Notes under the pieces: model-generated
What the model was told of the DNA's origin: nothing
What the model saw: the letters and a program-made list of their open reading frames with translations, nothing else
Databases searched by the model: none
From: Ephemerocybe angulata
Lineage: Eukaryota; Basidiomycota; Agaricomycetes; Agaricales; Psathyrellaceae
Reading direction: 5' to 3'
DNA: 64,000 nt
NCBI GenBank assembly: GCA_013368325.1
Contig: JAACJK010000232.1
Span: forward strand, 1 to 64,000
Shown here: positions 33,501 to 43,136 of the stretch, piece by piece
Position numbering within the stretch: the stretch's first letter is position 1
Layout of the letters: every line of letters begins with the position of its first letter
Made by a program: the position numbers and the translations under genes

Positions 33501-36500
33501 CTCGAATCCAAGACCGACTTCCTTGCAGATGCGACAACCGCCTTCCATTTGCTTGGGCCCATCATCCGCTCGGGAGTAAATGAACCTACACCATTGTCTG
33601 CTCTGGGTGCTCCACCGGAATCTACCCACCCAGCAGATATAAGAACGGATTCAACTTCCTTCATCTGATCCTGCTTCTTCTGAGACCATACCCCAAGAGT
33701 ATGGTCTTCGGACAGCTCCATGTCCACATTCTCTAGCATGGTATCTTCGGGAAATTCTTCCTCCTCATCCTCAGTCTCGAGTTCGTCCTCTTTTCCATGC
33801 TGGGCCGCACTTCTAAGCTTTAACTGCGCGTGGTAATCATCGCGCGCATCATAGCATTCGTGCCGAATATTCATGTTACTTATCAATACAGCATGACGAT
33901 CTGTGAATGTATGCCTATCGAAGGCCTCAGCCCAGCTATCTACCGAGGACTTAAGGTCGAGGGGTGTCCTCCAAGGCACGTACAGGGTGAGGATCGTGCA
34001 GCAATAGAGCTCTCTGTCATCTCCATCGGGTCTCGGTAGGTACGGTCCGAGGAAGTTAGGCACGGTTGTCCGCATACGACCAACGTCGTATACGACCCGA
34101 TGAGTTTTAACAAGAGGATGGCCGTCTTGATACGAGAGCATAGATACAGGAATTTTCTTCAGCCCCGCAACATGTTTCCTGACACTGCATTGTGTCCAGT
34201 CGTAGAGACACACGGCCCCCAACTCGGTGGGCCGCATCATGTAGTCGTCGACGTTTGAACGGCTCAGTATACGACCATAGGACCGCTGAATCACAACGGT
34301 GTCACCCTCATTCGCATCCGGTTCTTCGCATTCTTCTTGGGAGTCATCGCTGATTGCAGGGACAGGGAAGGTGCTGGCTACCTTTACCTCTTCAACTTCC
34401 GGCGCCTCGTAGCAGGTCGCCTCCTCTGCCTGCTCCCAAACCTTGTGTACAAATTTGACGTAGGTCCACCAGTAGAGTGGAACGAAAGTGTGACTAGAGT
34501 AGTGATCGGGGTGGCCAAGCAGGTACATCGCTGCCATAGGTCCTCCTATCTCTATTTTAGACGTGAGGGAGTTGGCCATCTTGAGGATTAAGCGCCGAGC
34601 AGCATCATTGTCGGTTTTACTTTCGGCCCAGACGTCAGGGTTCCTCTCAAATACATCATATATGGAGGAGAATATTTGGTAAGTCTTGAGACCCATTTTG
34701 CATATATAATCTGCTATGTACCCCGCGGTAGCCTTGACGGCAGTACCTGATAATATGCACGAGCAATCGGTGTTGCATCTGAAGCAGTAGGTCATGATGG
34801 TGTTCACTGTGTTTATATTAGGCTCGCTCTTCTTCGGGGTTATGTGACCATCCTTGTCAACGTGTGTCTCCTTCGAGACCTTACGGGGGAAATGTGCCGT
34901 ACAGACGCGCTCCTTGTTGAGACAACCCTTCCCTACAATCAGCTGCTTCTCAGAGCCGTTTACTTGAACAGTGCGCTTAACGAAACACGAATGCACGTTC
35001 GAGCGGTAGAGCAGGTGGTCCACAGTGGACTCGAACTGCTCCTTCCAGGTCTCTACTTCATCACATTCCTCACACCGACAAGCCCCTGAGGTATTCGAAC
35101 AGCTTGACACGGGCGGGGGTAACGGGAGCGTCTGCACGGGGTCAACGTGCCTCGGAGCGGCAACCTGTGGCTGCGGTTCCTCGCTAGACAAAGAGGAGGG
35201 AGCGGCTACGTGTTCGCCCGAGGAAGTCTTTCCACGATGAGACGGTCCATATTTCTCCTTCATGCCAGCCAGCGAGCCAGCGAAGAAGTCACCGGTGTGG
35301 GCGCCCTCGAGATATGCGATTAATTCCTTCACAAACTCGCTGTCCTTCGCCATGAGCCTATCTCTGACCTGCTGGGGCGTAAGGGCACACACAATCCAGA
35401 TCAGCATGTGGAGATGTAAGGTCATTCTCCCTTGCTGTTCTACCGTCCCGTAGTAGGCGGCGGTGTGACCAAACACGCCTGAGCGTCCTTCGGCGTCATT
35501 CCATCGCAACAGATGCTTGATGAGGAGAAGCACCATAAATCGGAAGAACCTTGCACCCGCTACCGGATTCTGTGCGACGAGAGTGGCTCGCTCCTTATAC
35601 TCCCTAAGATCGGGATTGAACTCGACCTTCTTATCTGCCCAATATATACAGATTGGATGACAATTGTCAGCGGGAGAAAGGGTGATAAACCAAGAGGGAG
35701 CTCCTCTGTACATGATTAAGGACCACACTTCACTCCTCATATTTTTCTTTCCGGCCATGGAGCCGTGTACGGATTCGCCGACTTGATGGATCTGGTCCAT
35801 GATAGAGAAGCACAACTTCTCGTCGTCTGTTTCAGGTACTACTCGTTCCCCCTCCTGGAGTCGCGCGGCTATATCCTTGATCACTGCTGGGTTAACTAGA
35901 TGCACTCTTGACGCTATCGACTGAAAGTTACTGCGCTTAGCTACGATCCTGCTCCCAGTCGAGCCTCCCGTTATCTGCTCATCGTTAAAACCAACTATGA
36001 TAAACCGGGTTTCTACCTGAAACCTCTTATCGTGATACATTAACATCCACTTCTTCTGATTGAAGTCGGATATCAACCCGTGTAGTCGCGCATTACCGAT
36101 ACCGCCTGCACCGTACGGAAATAACCAAGGATATATTTGAGGGTAGAGCTGGGGATTGTTATACTTTGATTCTGGTTTCTCTGCGTGACCAACGGCCAAC
36201 ACACTACTGTGGCCCGTTCGTAGATGACGGGTCGCTGCTGCCCTACGGGCGTCTAGGGACATGTGATCCAGCTCGCTCCCAATCAACCCATTCACGGTGA
36301 AGGGACACATACCTCCAGTGGTGCCTTCGTCTTCAAATGTGTCATGTACACTAGTAGCGGAAGCTACAACGTTAGTTCCATCTTCGAGGGGCCGCACGAC
36401 CACCTGCACGATCGAGCCCGCATCCGGATAAGTACCCAACGTCTCGTAGTCGATATATAGATCAACATAGTCCGGATGGTTTAATTTGAGCCATTCCAAA

Positions 36501-37570
36501 GCCTTCCTAACGGCGTTCCGGCGAACGAGCATAGGTGTACGGACAATCTCGTCCTCCTCGGGTGGGTTGTGCCCAGTAAAAATGAACGCCAGTACTTCGT
36601 CCACTTCGCTCTTAGGTGGGGGCAGCTGATGATATATCTTGACAGTGGGACAGGCAAACGATATGGCATTGGCCATCATCTTCGAATGGGCGGGGCGGCC
36701 TGGCACGGAGGAGACGCGCACAACACAGCGATTCGTTCGGACGCGAGCTACAAGAACCTGCTCAGCATACGACAGGTCAGCCAAGACTCTGGGAACGGGG
36801 CCTACCCAGAGACCGTTTGCCAACGCGTGGTGAGGACGGCGACCGCGGCTGAGGGCTTCAACACAAGTTCCACACACGTTGGTGAGTGAGTCGTCGAGGA
36901 TGGGACCTGATGCATATGTAATAGGCTCATGAGCGCCGAACCTTTCCTGCCTGGCTAATCCGGGCTCGATCAAGGGGTCAAGACTGCAGGTCAACGTATC
37001 GAGCGGAGCGAGGTCGGTGCGCAACGAAAGCTGTCCGCACACCGCGCATCCATCCTCTTCGAAACACGATGGATTCAGATCGTCACAGAATTCTTTGATT
37101 ATATTCATCTTCTCGCTTTCCGTGAGAGGTGGAGGAGGGTACGGACGAACTGGTCCATCGCTTGGAGGATCCAATATCACCTGTTTCGGGAGGTCGGGTT
37201 CTGGCTGCGACTTCCCCTTGGAAGTCCGCAAAGGAGGCAAGACGGGGCCAAAGACAGCCCTGTAGCGAGGACAACTCTGGCATACGTGCTTGCTCAAGAG
37301 GTTTAGCGACTGTGCCTTAGCGCTTCGAACAGGAAATTTGAGCCCATGTAGCTTTGCGAGCCCGACAATGTTGGCGTTAGTGCCTTTATTGGCCAGCTTC
37401 ATCCAAGGGACATCGTAGCACACGAAACAGTCGTCGAGCATAGTGACTCCCGACCCCGACGGTACCTCATCGACAGGATCGAGCCGAACAAGCTGCGCTC
37501 CCAGTGCGTAAACAGCGTGATGGCTCTCCGGGATGAGGGCAAACAACTGAACTTCCTCCAGAGAGAACAC
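30521..37570 (-). CDS. Helitron replication-initiator helicase with C-terminal USP-like cysteine protease
   Basis: One open frame of 2,349 codons. Order by approximate residue from 37570: Cys-pair region (CFVCYD, KHVCQSCPRYRAVF, DGCAVCGQ, NVCGTC); DUF6570-like ANGLWVGPVPRVLADLSYAE with RTNRCVVRVSS; Helitron N-like domain (GLISDFNQKKWMLMYHDKRF); HUH Rep nuclease with TLHLHMLIW near 720 and YIADYICK near 950 (two tyrosines); PIF1-type SF1B helicase with Walker A GGMGGTGKT near 1451, VFMDEISM near 1532 and TALSRGTSA near 1885; NLS-like repeats near 1980-2050; and a papain-fold USP-like domain with DNWSCAYDSLFT (Cys near 2091) and GGYHFTARVV (His near 2292). Rep nicks and ligates single-stranded DNA for rolling-circle transposition and PIF1 unwinds it. 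The protease role is unknown. An in-frame extension lies upstream. Confidence 0.93.
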   Translation of the reverse strand: MFSLEEVQLFALIPESHHAVYALGAQLVRLDPVDEVPSGSGVTMLDDCFVCYDVPWMKLANKGTNANIVGLAKLHGLKFPVRSAKAQSLNLLSKHVCQSCPRYRAVFGPVLPPLRTSKGKSQPEPDLPKQVILDPPSDGPVRPYPPPPLTESEKMNIIKEFCDDLNPSCFEEDGCAVCGQLSLRTDLAPLDTLTCSLDPLIEPGLARQERFGAHEPITYASGPILDDSLTNVCGTCVEALSRGRRPHHALANGLWVGPVPRVLADLSYAEQVLVARVRTNRCVVRVSSVPGRPAHSKMMANAISFACPTVKIYHQLPPPKSEVDEVLAFIFTGHNPPEEDEIVRTPMLVRRNAVRKALEWLKLNHPDYVDLYIDYETLGTYPDAGSIVQVVVRPLEDGTNVVASATSVHDTFEDEGTTGGMCPFTVNGLIGSELDHMSLDARRAAATRHLRTGHSSVLAVGHAEKPESKYNNPQLYPQIYPWLFPYGAGGIGNARLHGLISDFNQKKWMLMYHDKRFQVETRFIIVGFNDEQITGGSTGSRIVAKRSNFQSIASRVHLVNPAVIKDIAARLQEGERVVPETDDEKLCFSIMDQIHQVGESVHGSMAGKKNMRSEVWSLIMYRGAPSWFITLSPADNCHPICIYWADKKVEFNPDLREYKERATLVAQNPVAGARFFRFMVLLLIKHLLRWNDAEGRSGVFGHTAAYYGTVEQQGRMTLHLHMLIWIVCALTPQQVRDRLMAKDSEFVKELIAYLEGAHTGDFFAGSLAGMKEKYGPSHRGKTSSGEHVAAPSSLSSEEPQPQVAAPRHVDPVQTLPLPPPVSSCSNTSGACRCEECDEVETWKEQFESTVDHLLYRSNVHSCFVKRTVQVNGSEKQLIVGKGCLNKERVCTAHFPRKVSKETHVDKDGHITPKKSEPNINTVNTIMTYCFRCNTDCSCILSGTAVKATAGYIADYICKMGLKTYQIFSSIYDVFERNPDVWAESKTDNDAARRLILKMANSLTSKIEIGGPMAAMYLLGHPDHYSSHTFVPLYWWTYVKFVHKVWEQAEEATCYEAPEVEEVKVASTFPVPAISDDSQEECEEPDANEGDTVVIQRSYGRILSRSNVDDYMMRPTELGAVCLYDWTQCSVRKHVAGLKKIPVSMLSYQDGHPLVKTHRVVYDVGRMRTTVPNFLGPYLPRPDGDDRELYCCTILTLYVPWRTPLDLKSSVDSWAEAFDRHTFTDRHAVLISNMNIRHECYDARDDYHAQLKLRSAAQHGKEDELETEDEEEEFPEDTMLENVDMELSEDHTLGVWSQKKQDQMKEVESVLISAGWVDSGGAPRADNGVGSFTPERMMGPSKWKAVVASARKSVLDSRLVKPPVQSVDQSYDPDCDDMPVFNAGYDRNDARILPGAYFLDDHGTLDADVESQMQGVISAYSLNEEQIRAFNIIAKHSISVNPEPLLMYIGGMGGTGKTRVIDSLRSWFDIRSEHNRMAVTAPTGAAASVVQGSTYHSYLGVATGDRRAYTQRGGKALDEARLRLKGVNYVFMDEISMVSCQDLHLIDLRLKDITRLDDLPFGGMSMIVAGDFAQLPPARGLSLYSGEVSKVQRPRQSQTDQENTLGMLLWNMFVTVVVLRQNMRQIAETDETEDAMRACLEHMRYKDCTEADLEFLRSRVPAYNPAINLSDPQWHNVSVITAWNTHKDQINEMNAARFARETGQQLHMFYSIDKQGRGTGQARQKLSSDQDNGKVKLTPAVQEALWRSPPHTSNHIAACLPLCIGMPVMIRNNDATELGITKGQEAVVKGWTSREIPGYPGRFALEVLFVQLVRAKTTVKLPYLDTNIVPLTKISTALRAVLPNDSGINISRQQIPVLLNFAMTDYASQGKTRKVNVIDLKRSRNHQAMYTALSRGTSAAATVILREFNEAKLTGGISGHLRQEFRTIDTLDEITKARYDKTMPSSVVQRLRASTILSYKAWQRMEDALDRNSATAVHALKRKRDNDPSDAIRPAKVTRYGIHTVDQVSLKRKREDDPSEAFRPAKVPRPVTVAVEQSPLKRRRESEDDDQDGLGVVKRSKFDHCPDPPVDESPRETDWMFSWVWDSDNWSCAYDSLFTVLRYAWSTSGSVFHAESSAQCSALQELYDLFESIRHRRLTLAACSLSVRSWLWELDSEAFPRGQTGADLYALARLVTGALPTDDGSALTHRLCFGCHARTPGAMYEGIGPYTVMRDELLRDETVSNYLSKLERVAGRCAECTGDLMVENEYPALLCLQLPNLPGTVLEKRLTIDTVVNLASCTYRLAGIVYWGGYHFTARVVSNKNAVYRYDGMENEGRLTDDFTLTTAKLRRALCTMDGKVASLAVYVRL
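31440..31650 (-). repeat. in-frame tandem repeat encoding LKRKR-x-x-DPS-x-A-x-RPAKV
   Basis: About 84-87 bp units, roughly 2.5 copies, between the helicase and protease domains of the Helitron protein. Encoded cores are LKRKRDNDPSDAIRPAKV, LKRKREDDPSEAFRPAKV and LKRRRESEDDD. The basic clusters look like nuclear localisation signals, and the copies are close enough to be a recent duplication. Confidence 0.8.
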
Positions 37571-37618
37571 TTTGAGTCCTTTAACCGCGTCGGCAACGTA
37601 CTCAGGGCGAGGACGAGG

Positions 37619-38077
37619 TCACTGAGATTCAGCACCTTTCGAGACAAGGAACACTGCAACGTGCGGAAGACAACCCCCGCAAGAATGATTGGTGATGTCT
37701 TCAACCAAAGAGCTCCTGGTCTGACCTCGAGAGGGCTTGATTCCATGGACCTTGCAAATCGACTTGAGCTCGGTAAGGTTCAAATGAGGTACTAGAACGC
37801 CCAAGGGCACCTCCAACTCGAAGGCGGCTGGTAGGTCTTTCTGGATGTCGCCAACTGCGGCCCTGGGCGCATATCGAACAAGGTCATACTGGCCGGCGAC
37901 GAGCTGTGGGTTGTCAGACGCGTTGGCCATAATGTATGGCCCGAGCTCGGACCAGGCGAACTTCCTTTGAACATGAGCTCCACCCCCAAAGAGAGTGGAC
38001 GGCTCATAAGAACAAGTACCGGGTAACGCGTCACTCGCACAGTGAGTGCAGGACATATGTGACATTGGATAACGAAG
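37619..38077 (-). CDS. N-terminal extension of the Helitron protein (SAP-like and Cys motif)
   Basis: In the same frame as the 2,349-codon ORF, ending at TGA 37619-37621. A likely start is the ATG of MSHMSCTHCASDALPG. It carries LVPHLNLTELKSICKVHGI, a SAP-like helix-loop-helix, and HSCGGCLPHVAVFL, a Cys-x2-Cys-x2-His motif echoed in the main ORF (HVCQSCPRYRAVFG). Two readings are possible: the TGA is a premature stop (the frame continues after it as PRPRPEYVADAVKGLKVFSL), or a 57-nt intron starting GTGCTG and ending TTAAAG removes it and joins VSK to GLKVFSL in frame. The donor is weak, so I cannot decide. Confidence 0.6.
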   Translation of the reverse strand, partial: LRYPMSHMSCTHCASDALPGTCSYEPSTLFGGGAHVQRKFAWSELGPYIMANASDNPQLVAGQYDLVRYAPRAAVGDIQKDLPAAFELEVPLGVLVPHLNLTELKSICKVHGIKPSRGQTRSSLVEDITNHSCGGCLPHVAVFLVSKGAESQ

Positions 38078-40245
38078 CGACGGTGTATGATTGTATAGAG
38101 CGCCTAGCTGCGGGCGCGAATGGATATGGGAGTTAAAAGAGAAGATGAGTTTCTGCCACGGTGGCATTCAATGTCGCATGTGATCGGGGTCAACGCCGTT
38201 GGATACAAACATATACAAATACGTATCGTCGATTCGGTCATACAAAGTACATGCCCAGACACGCTGCTAGCTACGGAGTATTGCAGGTACGTACGCGACT
38301 CTCAGATCAGTCGTCCGACTCCGTGCCATTCTCAACCCCGACACCAAGAAGCATAACCCAGCGAATATTGAATGAAACAGACCATCCCTTGCTCTTGTTC
38401 CTGCTAAAGAAAACGGAGACAGTATAACCCACGGCCGCAAACGAGTTGGGGGGGATTTCACCCTTCCACTTGGGCAGAGCGTCTAGACGATCGAGGTCCT
38501 TGTTGAGATCCACTAGCATGGCACGGCAGTCGTAAACGGGTACTAGACCAAAGACATGTCAGGCAAACACGTAAGAGGGAGAGGCGGAATGCTAACCTTC
38601 ATCGTCTATATCCAAGGTGTAAGAGTTATCCGTTGGGGCGTTTGTCGAAGTAGTGGCGGACATGGTTGCGGGGCTTGGTTTCTTAGGAGAATACCGCTTT
38701 CCAGAGGGCGTCGACTGGGCGTCTGCAGGGCATAAGCGGGAGGCGCGAACAAGTAGAGGGTAACGTACCTCCATAGGCGGAGCGAGTAGAGAACTGCATT
38801 TCACACTTCGCGAGCTGGGACGAGAGCTTGTCCTTTGAAAACGCCGTGGTGACGAACCCGACGACGCGCTCGAACTCCTGAGTGTGGAAGATGCCGTGAA
38901 TCTTCTTCTGTTTGACCCCCACCTGACAAGGTGCAGTAAGGTAGGACTCCGTCACTTGTACCGCAGAGACGCACACCGCAGGTTTGCGGTCACCGGTGTA
39001 CAGGTGAAGAAGAGGCGATGCTCCCGGAAACTCGCGCACCAATACCTCCTGAGGCGAAAAGCGAGAGGGATTGAGGAAGTGCTTGTGGGATACGAAGGAT
39101 ATAACATTGATGGCGGAGCTAGGCGAAAGAGGTAAGTGTCCGAACGACGAAAGATCGAAAAGGAATCTCACTCAAAAGACAATTCTGGGCAGTCATGGAC
39201 CCAGTTGCTGAACGAGTAGAAGCCTTTACCCTGACCGGGCATCCAGACCTTGAATAGACCACTCCTTAGCAGAAAAGATGGCTGATAAGCGATGACAAAG
39301 ACGACCAGATATGGAGAACGCACGGACCTTAGGGCACACAACACTGGCTGAGGAGGGCCGTCATACATGTACTTGAGGAGGGGGTCCTGAAGGTCAGGAT
39401 CCATCACCTGGTCCTCTTCAGGAGGGGGCGCGGGCTTGTGGAAGTAAGCACCACCGAGCGCTTTGAAAGGGACGGCAGTCTTGGGCGTTGTGGACTTGAC
39501 GACAGACTTGAAGGAACGACCGGCGCTTGGTTTGACAGGCGCCGGAACCGGCACGTCTGCTGGAGCGTCTTCAGCCGGCGCTAAGGAGGTGCTCTCGAGT
39601 TTAGCTCCGGCATCTTCGAGAGGGGCTGGAGACGGGGGAGACGCCGCCGCTGCGACGGTCTTGGTACGACTAGAACCGGACCTGGAGGCGCCGCCCGACT
39701 TGGCAGAGGACGTAGGATCGGATGGTCGAGCTGACGAAGGTCGAGCTCCATTCCCCTGCTTAGCGGAGTGCGAGACAGTTACAGATGGAGTTTCCGCTCC
39801 TGCAGCAACTGCATCCACGGGAATCGCTGCAGAACGACTAGAACCCGCAACCTTGGACTCCCTAGAGCGTCGGGTCCCAGAGGTAGCGCCGCCGCCCTGC
39901 TTCTTATCGGACACGGGGACGGAGGTAACCTGCTTAGCAGGTGCTTGAACCTCAACCTTGACGCGACGAGATGCAGCTTTGACCGATGGCGTATTCTTCG
40001 GATTATCGGGCTCAATCGCAGCCGCCTTAGACGAGGAACCGGAAGGTGCGGGCACTCGGGAGGTAGTCGTTGGAGGTGGGATCTGACGAGCGGGATCCTC
40101 TACCGAGGGCAGAGATTTCGAAGCTGAACCCGACGTGCTCTTGGACCGACCCGGAGCCGCACGAGACCTGGAGGACTGCTTTGAAGGGGTCGGGGCCTGG
40201 GTCGTCTGACGTTCGGCAGGGGCTTCGTGAACGGCGACCGGAACC

Positions 40246-40253
40246 GATGGCTG
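40246..40253. repeat. left target-site duplication of the MITE
   Basis: GATGGCTG, identical to 40683-40690. On the coding strand it reads CAGCCATC, codons Gln-Pro-Ser of the interrupted gene. Confidence 0.92.
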
Positions 40254-40682
40254 CAAGGGGGTCCCGGGGTTCAAAAATCCGACCATAGGTTAGGTAGGTA
40301 ACCCCCCTCCCGGCAGGGAGAAAAAATTTTTATACCCCCCAAGAAACCCCAAATTTAGGGCTTCTACCGGCCGTTTTGGGCGAGTTTGGTCATCTATTGC
40401 TATAAAACTTGTCTATACATTCATTTTATACACTTCTAAACAGTTTTATATAGTGTTATACATATGTAGAGCTTAGAATGGTGTGCGCGCACAGTGGCTG
40501 CATAACCGGCTACCAAATCCGGAAGTCGCCGGGAAATTTCCGGTGAGTATTTGCTTACAAATTTGATGGAATTACCCGATTTGGCAATTTTGATGCTTAC
40601 ATAGGGTAGGTAGGGTCCCCTTTGAGGTCCGAAAAAAATATTTATACGCTAGGTCAGTTTTTTGAAGGCCGGGACCCCCTTG
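40254..40682. mobile_element. 429-bp hAT-like MITE
   Basis: Ends are CAAGGGGGTCCCGGGGTTC at the left and its near-complement at the right, with about 31-bp TIRs and four mismatches. The terminal CAAGG fits the hAT TIR consensus YARNG. Flanks are a perfect 8-bp duplication GATGGCTG at 40246-40253 and 40683-40690, the hAT length. The interior is AT-rich and non-coding. It interrupts coding sequence of the minus-strand accessory gene. It has no transposase, so it was mobilised in trans. Confidence 0.92.
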
Positions 40683-40690
40683 GATGGCTG
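40683..40690. repeat. right target-site duplication of the MITE
   Basis: GATGGCTG, identical to 40246-40253. Confidence 0.92.
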
Positions 40691-43136
40691 AGAACTGGTG
40701 GAAGGGACGGTCTGGGCGACTGAACCGCTCGAGGGTGAGGCTGAAGGAGGTAACTTCGTTCGCCCGGTCGTGCGAACCCGTTCGCCGCGAGGGGTCGAAG
40801 AAGCTTTGGTCGGCGACGATACAACAGGGATAGGCTGAGGTTGGAGCACTGGAGAGGGAGGTTCATTTACGCGGTGTCGAGGAGCAACGGGAGCGTCAGC
40901 TACGGGGGCAGCTGCCAGAGGCTTTGGCGAGGTTGCTCTACGCTTCGCTTTGTTTCGAGAGGGCTTATCGATCGCGGTCTGAGCGGTGGGAACGACGTTC
41001 ACTCGGGCTGGCCGAGCGGTCGCTGACGCTGATGGTGCCGCTGCGGGAGTGCTGATATTGACAGGGAGGCCACCCGATGTCGGGTCTGCGCGACTACGAG
41101 ACGCACGATGTGTCGGACCCGCCGCGGGAGGAGTAGAGGCGCGGCGTGGACGGGGCTGAGTGAGAGGGAAAGGAGGTTCGCACGGAGATAGCTGACCCTC
41201 AGCGGAGTGAGTAGACCCCTGGGGACTGGTCGGTAAGGTGGTATCTAGAGCCGGAGCAAGTGCGCGGTCATCTGCGACCTCGATATGCAAGCTTGGCGAC
41301 AAAGTTCTAGACAGGCACGATAGGTCAGGTGAAGGTTGCTATGCACGAGCTGATATTCGACATACCCATCAAGGCCCTCCTCATCCGACGACCCGTGAGT
41401 GTCGCGGTCATCCAAGGCTGCAGGGGCAGGATCGTCGGGGTCACTACAAGGGGTAAACCAACAGTTAGTACGTATACGAAGGATAGCAGGGGCATGCTGA
41501 CCTGGCCGCAGCGTCTCGGTATGCACCTTCGCTCATCACGCTCTCTCCGTCTGCGACGTCTCCATCGACTACGGATCCATCGATGGTCGACGTGTCGCCC
41601 CCCATACTGTCGTCATCGTCCATGGCCGCATCGTCGCTAAGAGAAGTATATGAGATCAGCTGGGCTCAACACTATAAACAGGAAAGGATGAACTTACATG
41701 AACGGATCGTCCAGATCGTATTCCGCGATGTTATCTGCATTTACGGAAAGGTTGTCCGAATACACTTCGGATCGCCCCTCATCTTCAGCGCCGTGCCCGT
41801 CGTGTGCGTGGTTATTGTCGTATACCCCAGCGTCCGACATTTCTTCATCAGAAGCAGCATCTGACGCGTCAGCGTGGTGGCTAGATGGCGACGGACGATG
41901 GTCGGGAGTAGCATGAGACGCAGACGCATAACCGGCGTCATCCGGGTGGGGCTGACGGCAGTCGGTTTCCATGTCTAACCCTTCGTCAAGCATATCGAGG
42001 TCTGTAAGGGGGGATCCTGCGTCAAGGTGGCCTGCACTCGCAGCTCCGACTTCGCTGGCCGACCATTCGAGGTCAGACATCGGTCTGAGCGGGGATAATC
42101 AGAGGGTGTTTGTAAGAGAAGAGCAGACGTAACGCACTCATCGACGGGTAGGGGTCCGGCCTGGCTGCTCTCAGGTATATGATCCTCGCCTACGTTCGAA
42201 AGGCGCACGCGCTTGGGCCTGGAGACAAGCCGTGAGTTAAATCAATAGAAGGGGCTGTGGACTGCAGCTACCTTGAACGCGTCCTCTCACCGTCCGACGA
42301 ACCTTCGTCAGCAGACGAAACGACGGTCTTCCGTATGCGAGTGCGCTTGCTATCGAGAGGGTTAAACCTGATATTCGGTAAGTTCGTAGAATGTACATAC
42401 CCCTTGCCCTCTTGAGGAGCGACCGCCTGCAACTCAACGCCTGAGCGCTCTTCAACGCCGCCAGCGTCCGAGCGCGAGGCGTTTGCGTTTGCCTTCTTGG
42501 ACGAAGCACGTTTCGGAACTGCCGGGGTGTCGCCCCCGGCACTCGCTGCAGATCCATGGGCCTCAACCTTCGCAGTAGACCGACGAGCGCGAGAGGAGGC
42601 CCTCGTTTCGATGATAGAGGGAGCGACCGGTTGAACACGGTTCTTTGGAGCCTTGCCCGAGTACATGGAGTCATCGGCATCCAGCTTCACACCTCTGCAG
42701 GACGGGCGATGAACATAAGGGCGTATACGCGAATGATGTAGGGCAGACTCACGCATCCTGGACAGATCCCTCAGAAGCGCTGTCAACTTCAACCTCAACG
42801 GTTCCGCCTCCCGGCCTGTACTTGGTGACACTGAAAGGCAATGAAAGTGAGAAGGGGGTTAACGGTATATCGGTCAGAAACACTCAACAACTTCGATCCT
42901 GCACTGGGTGGGGCTTCAACTAATGAACTGGTGAAATAAGATGATAAGACTGACTTGGCGTCTTTAGCGGCAGGTGCTTTGGACGGAGCCTTGGCTTGGG
43001 TGCGACGTTTTCCACCTTTTACCGCAGGATCACGACCGGCCGAAGGCAAATCAGAGGGGGGAGGGGCGGGAGGAGGAATAGCCTGAGGAGAAGGCGACCT
43101 GGATACAACTTCTGCGTATGAAGCCTTGGGAGACAT

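Larger units (their letters stand above)
38307..43136 (-). pseudogene. multi-exon accessory gene split by a MITE
   Basis: ATG at 43136 (MSPKASYAEVVSRSPSPQA) starts a long Ser/Pro/Ala/Lys-rich, disordered, probably nuclear protein. Recognisable exon pieces lie at 42268-42830, 41694-42080, about 41245-41500, 40691-41302, 39168-40245, 38785-39140 and 38307-38550. The C-terminal part is folded: KVWMPGQGKGFYSFSNWV, FVSHKHFLNPSRFSPQEVLV, YDCRAMLVDLNKDLDRLD and AAVGYTVSVFFSRNKSKGW. The MITE at 40254-40682 adds a stop (FKKLT*). Removing it with one TSD joins TSSQPS to VPVAV in frame, so both halves belong to one gene. It is codirectional with the Helitron helicase. Family not recognised; the C-terminal strand-rich block could be an OB-like domain (speculative). 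Exon limits are approximate. Confidence 0.6.

Noticed and set aside
32010..35719. Many plus-strand ORFs of 60-130 codons under the helicase
   Set aside because: Antisense shadows of one continuous 2,349-codon gene.
39463..39948. 161-codon plus-strand ORF
   Set aside because: Shadow of the Ser/Ala/Pro-rich minus-strand exon of the accessory gene.
40649..41302. Treating 40649-41302 and 39168-40286 as two separate genes
   Set aside because: The stop of one and the ATG of the other both lie inside the MITE; without it they are one frame.
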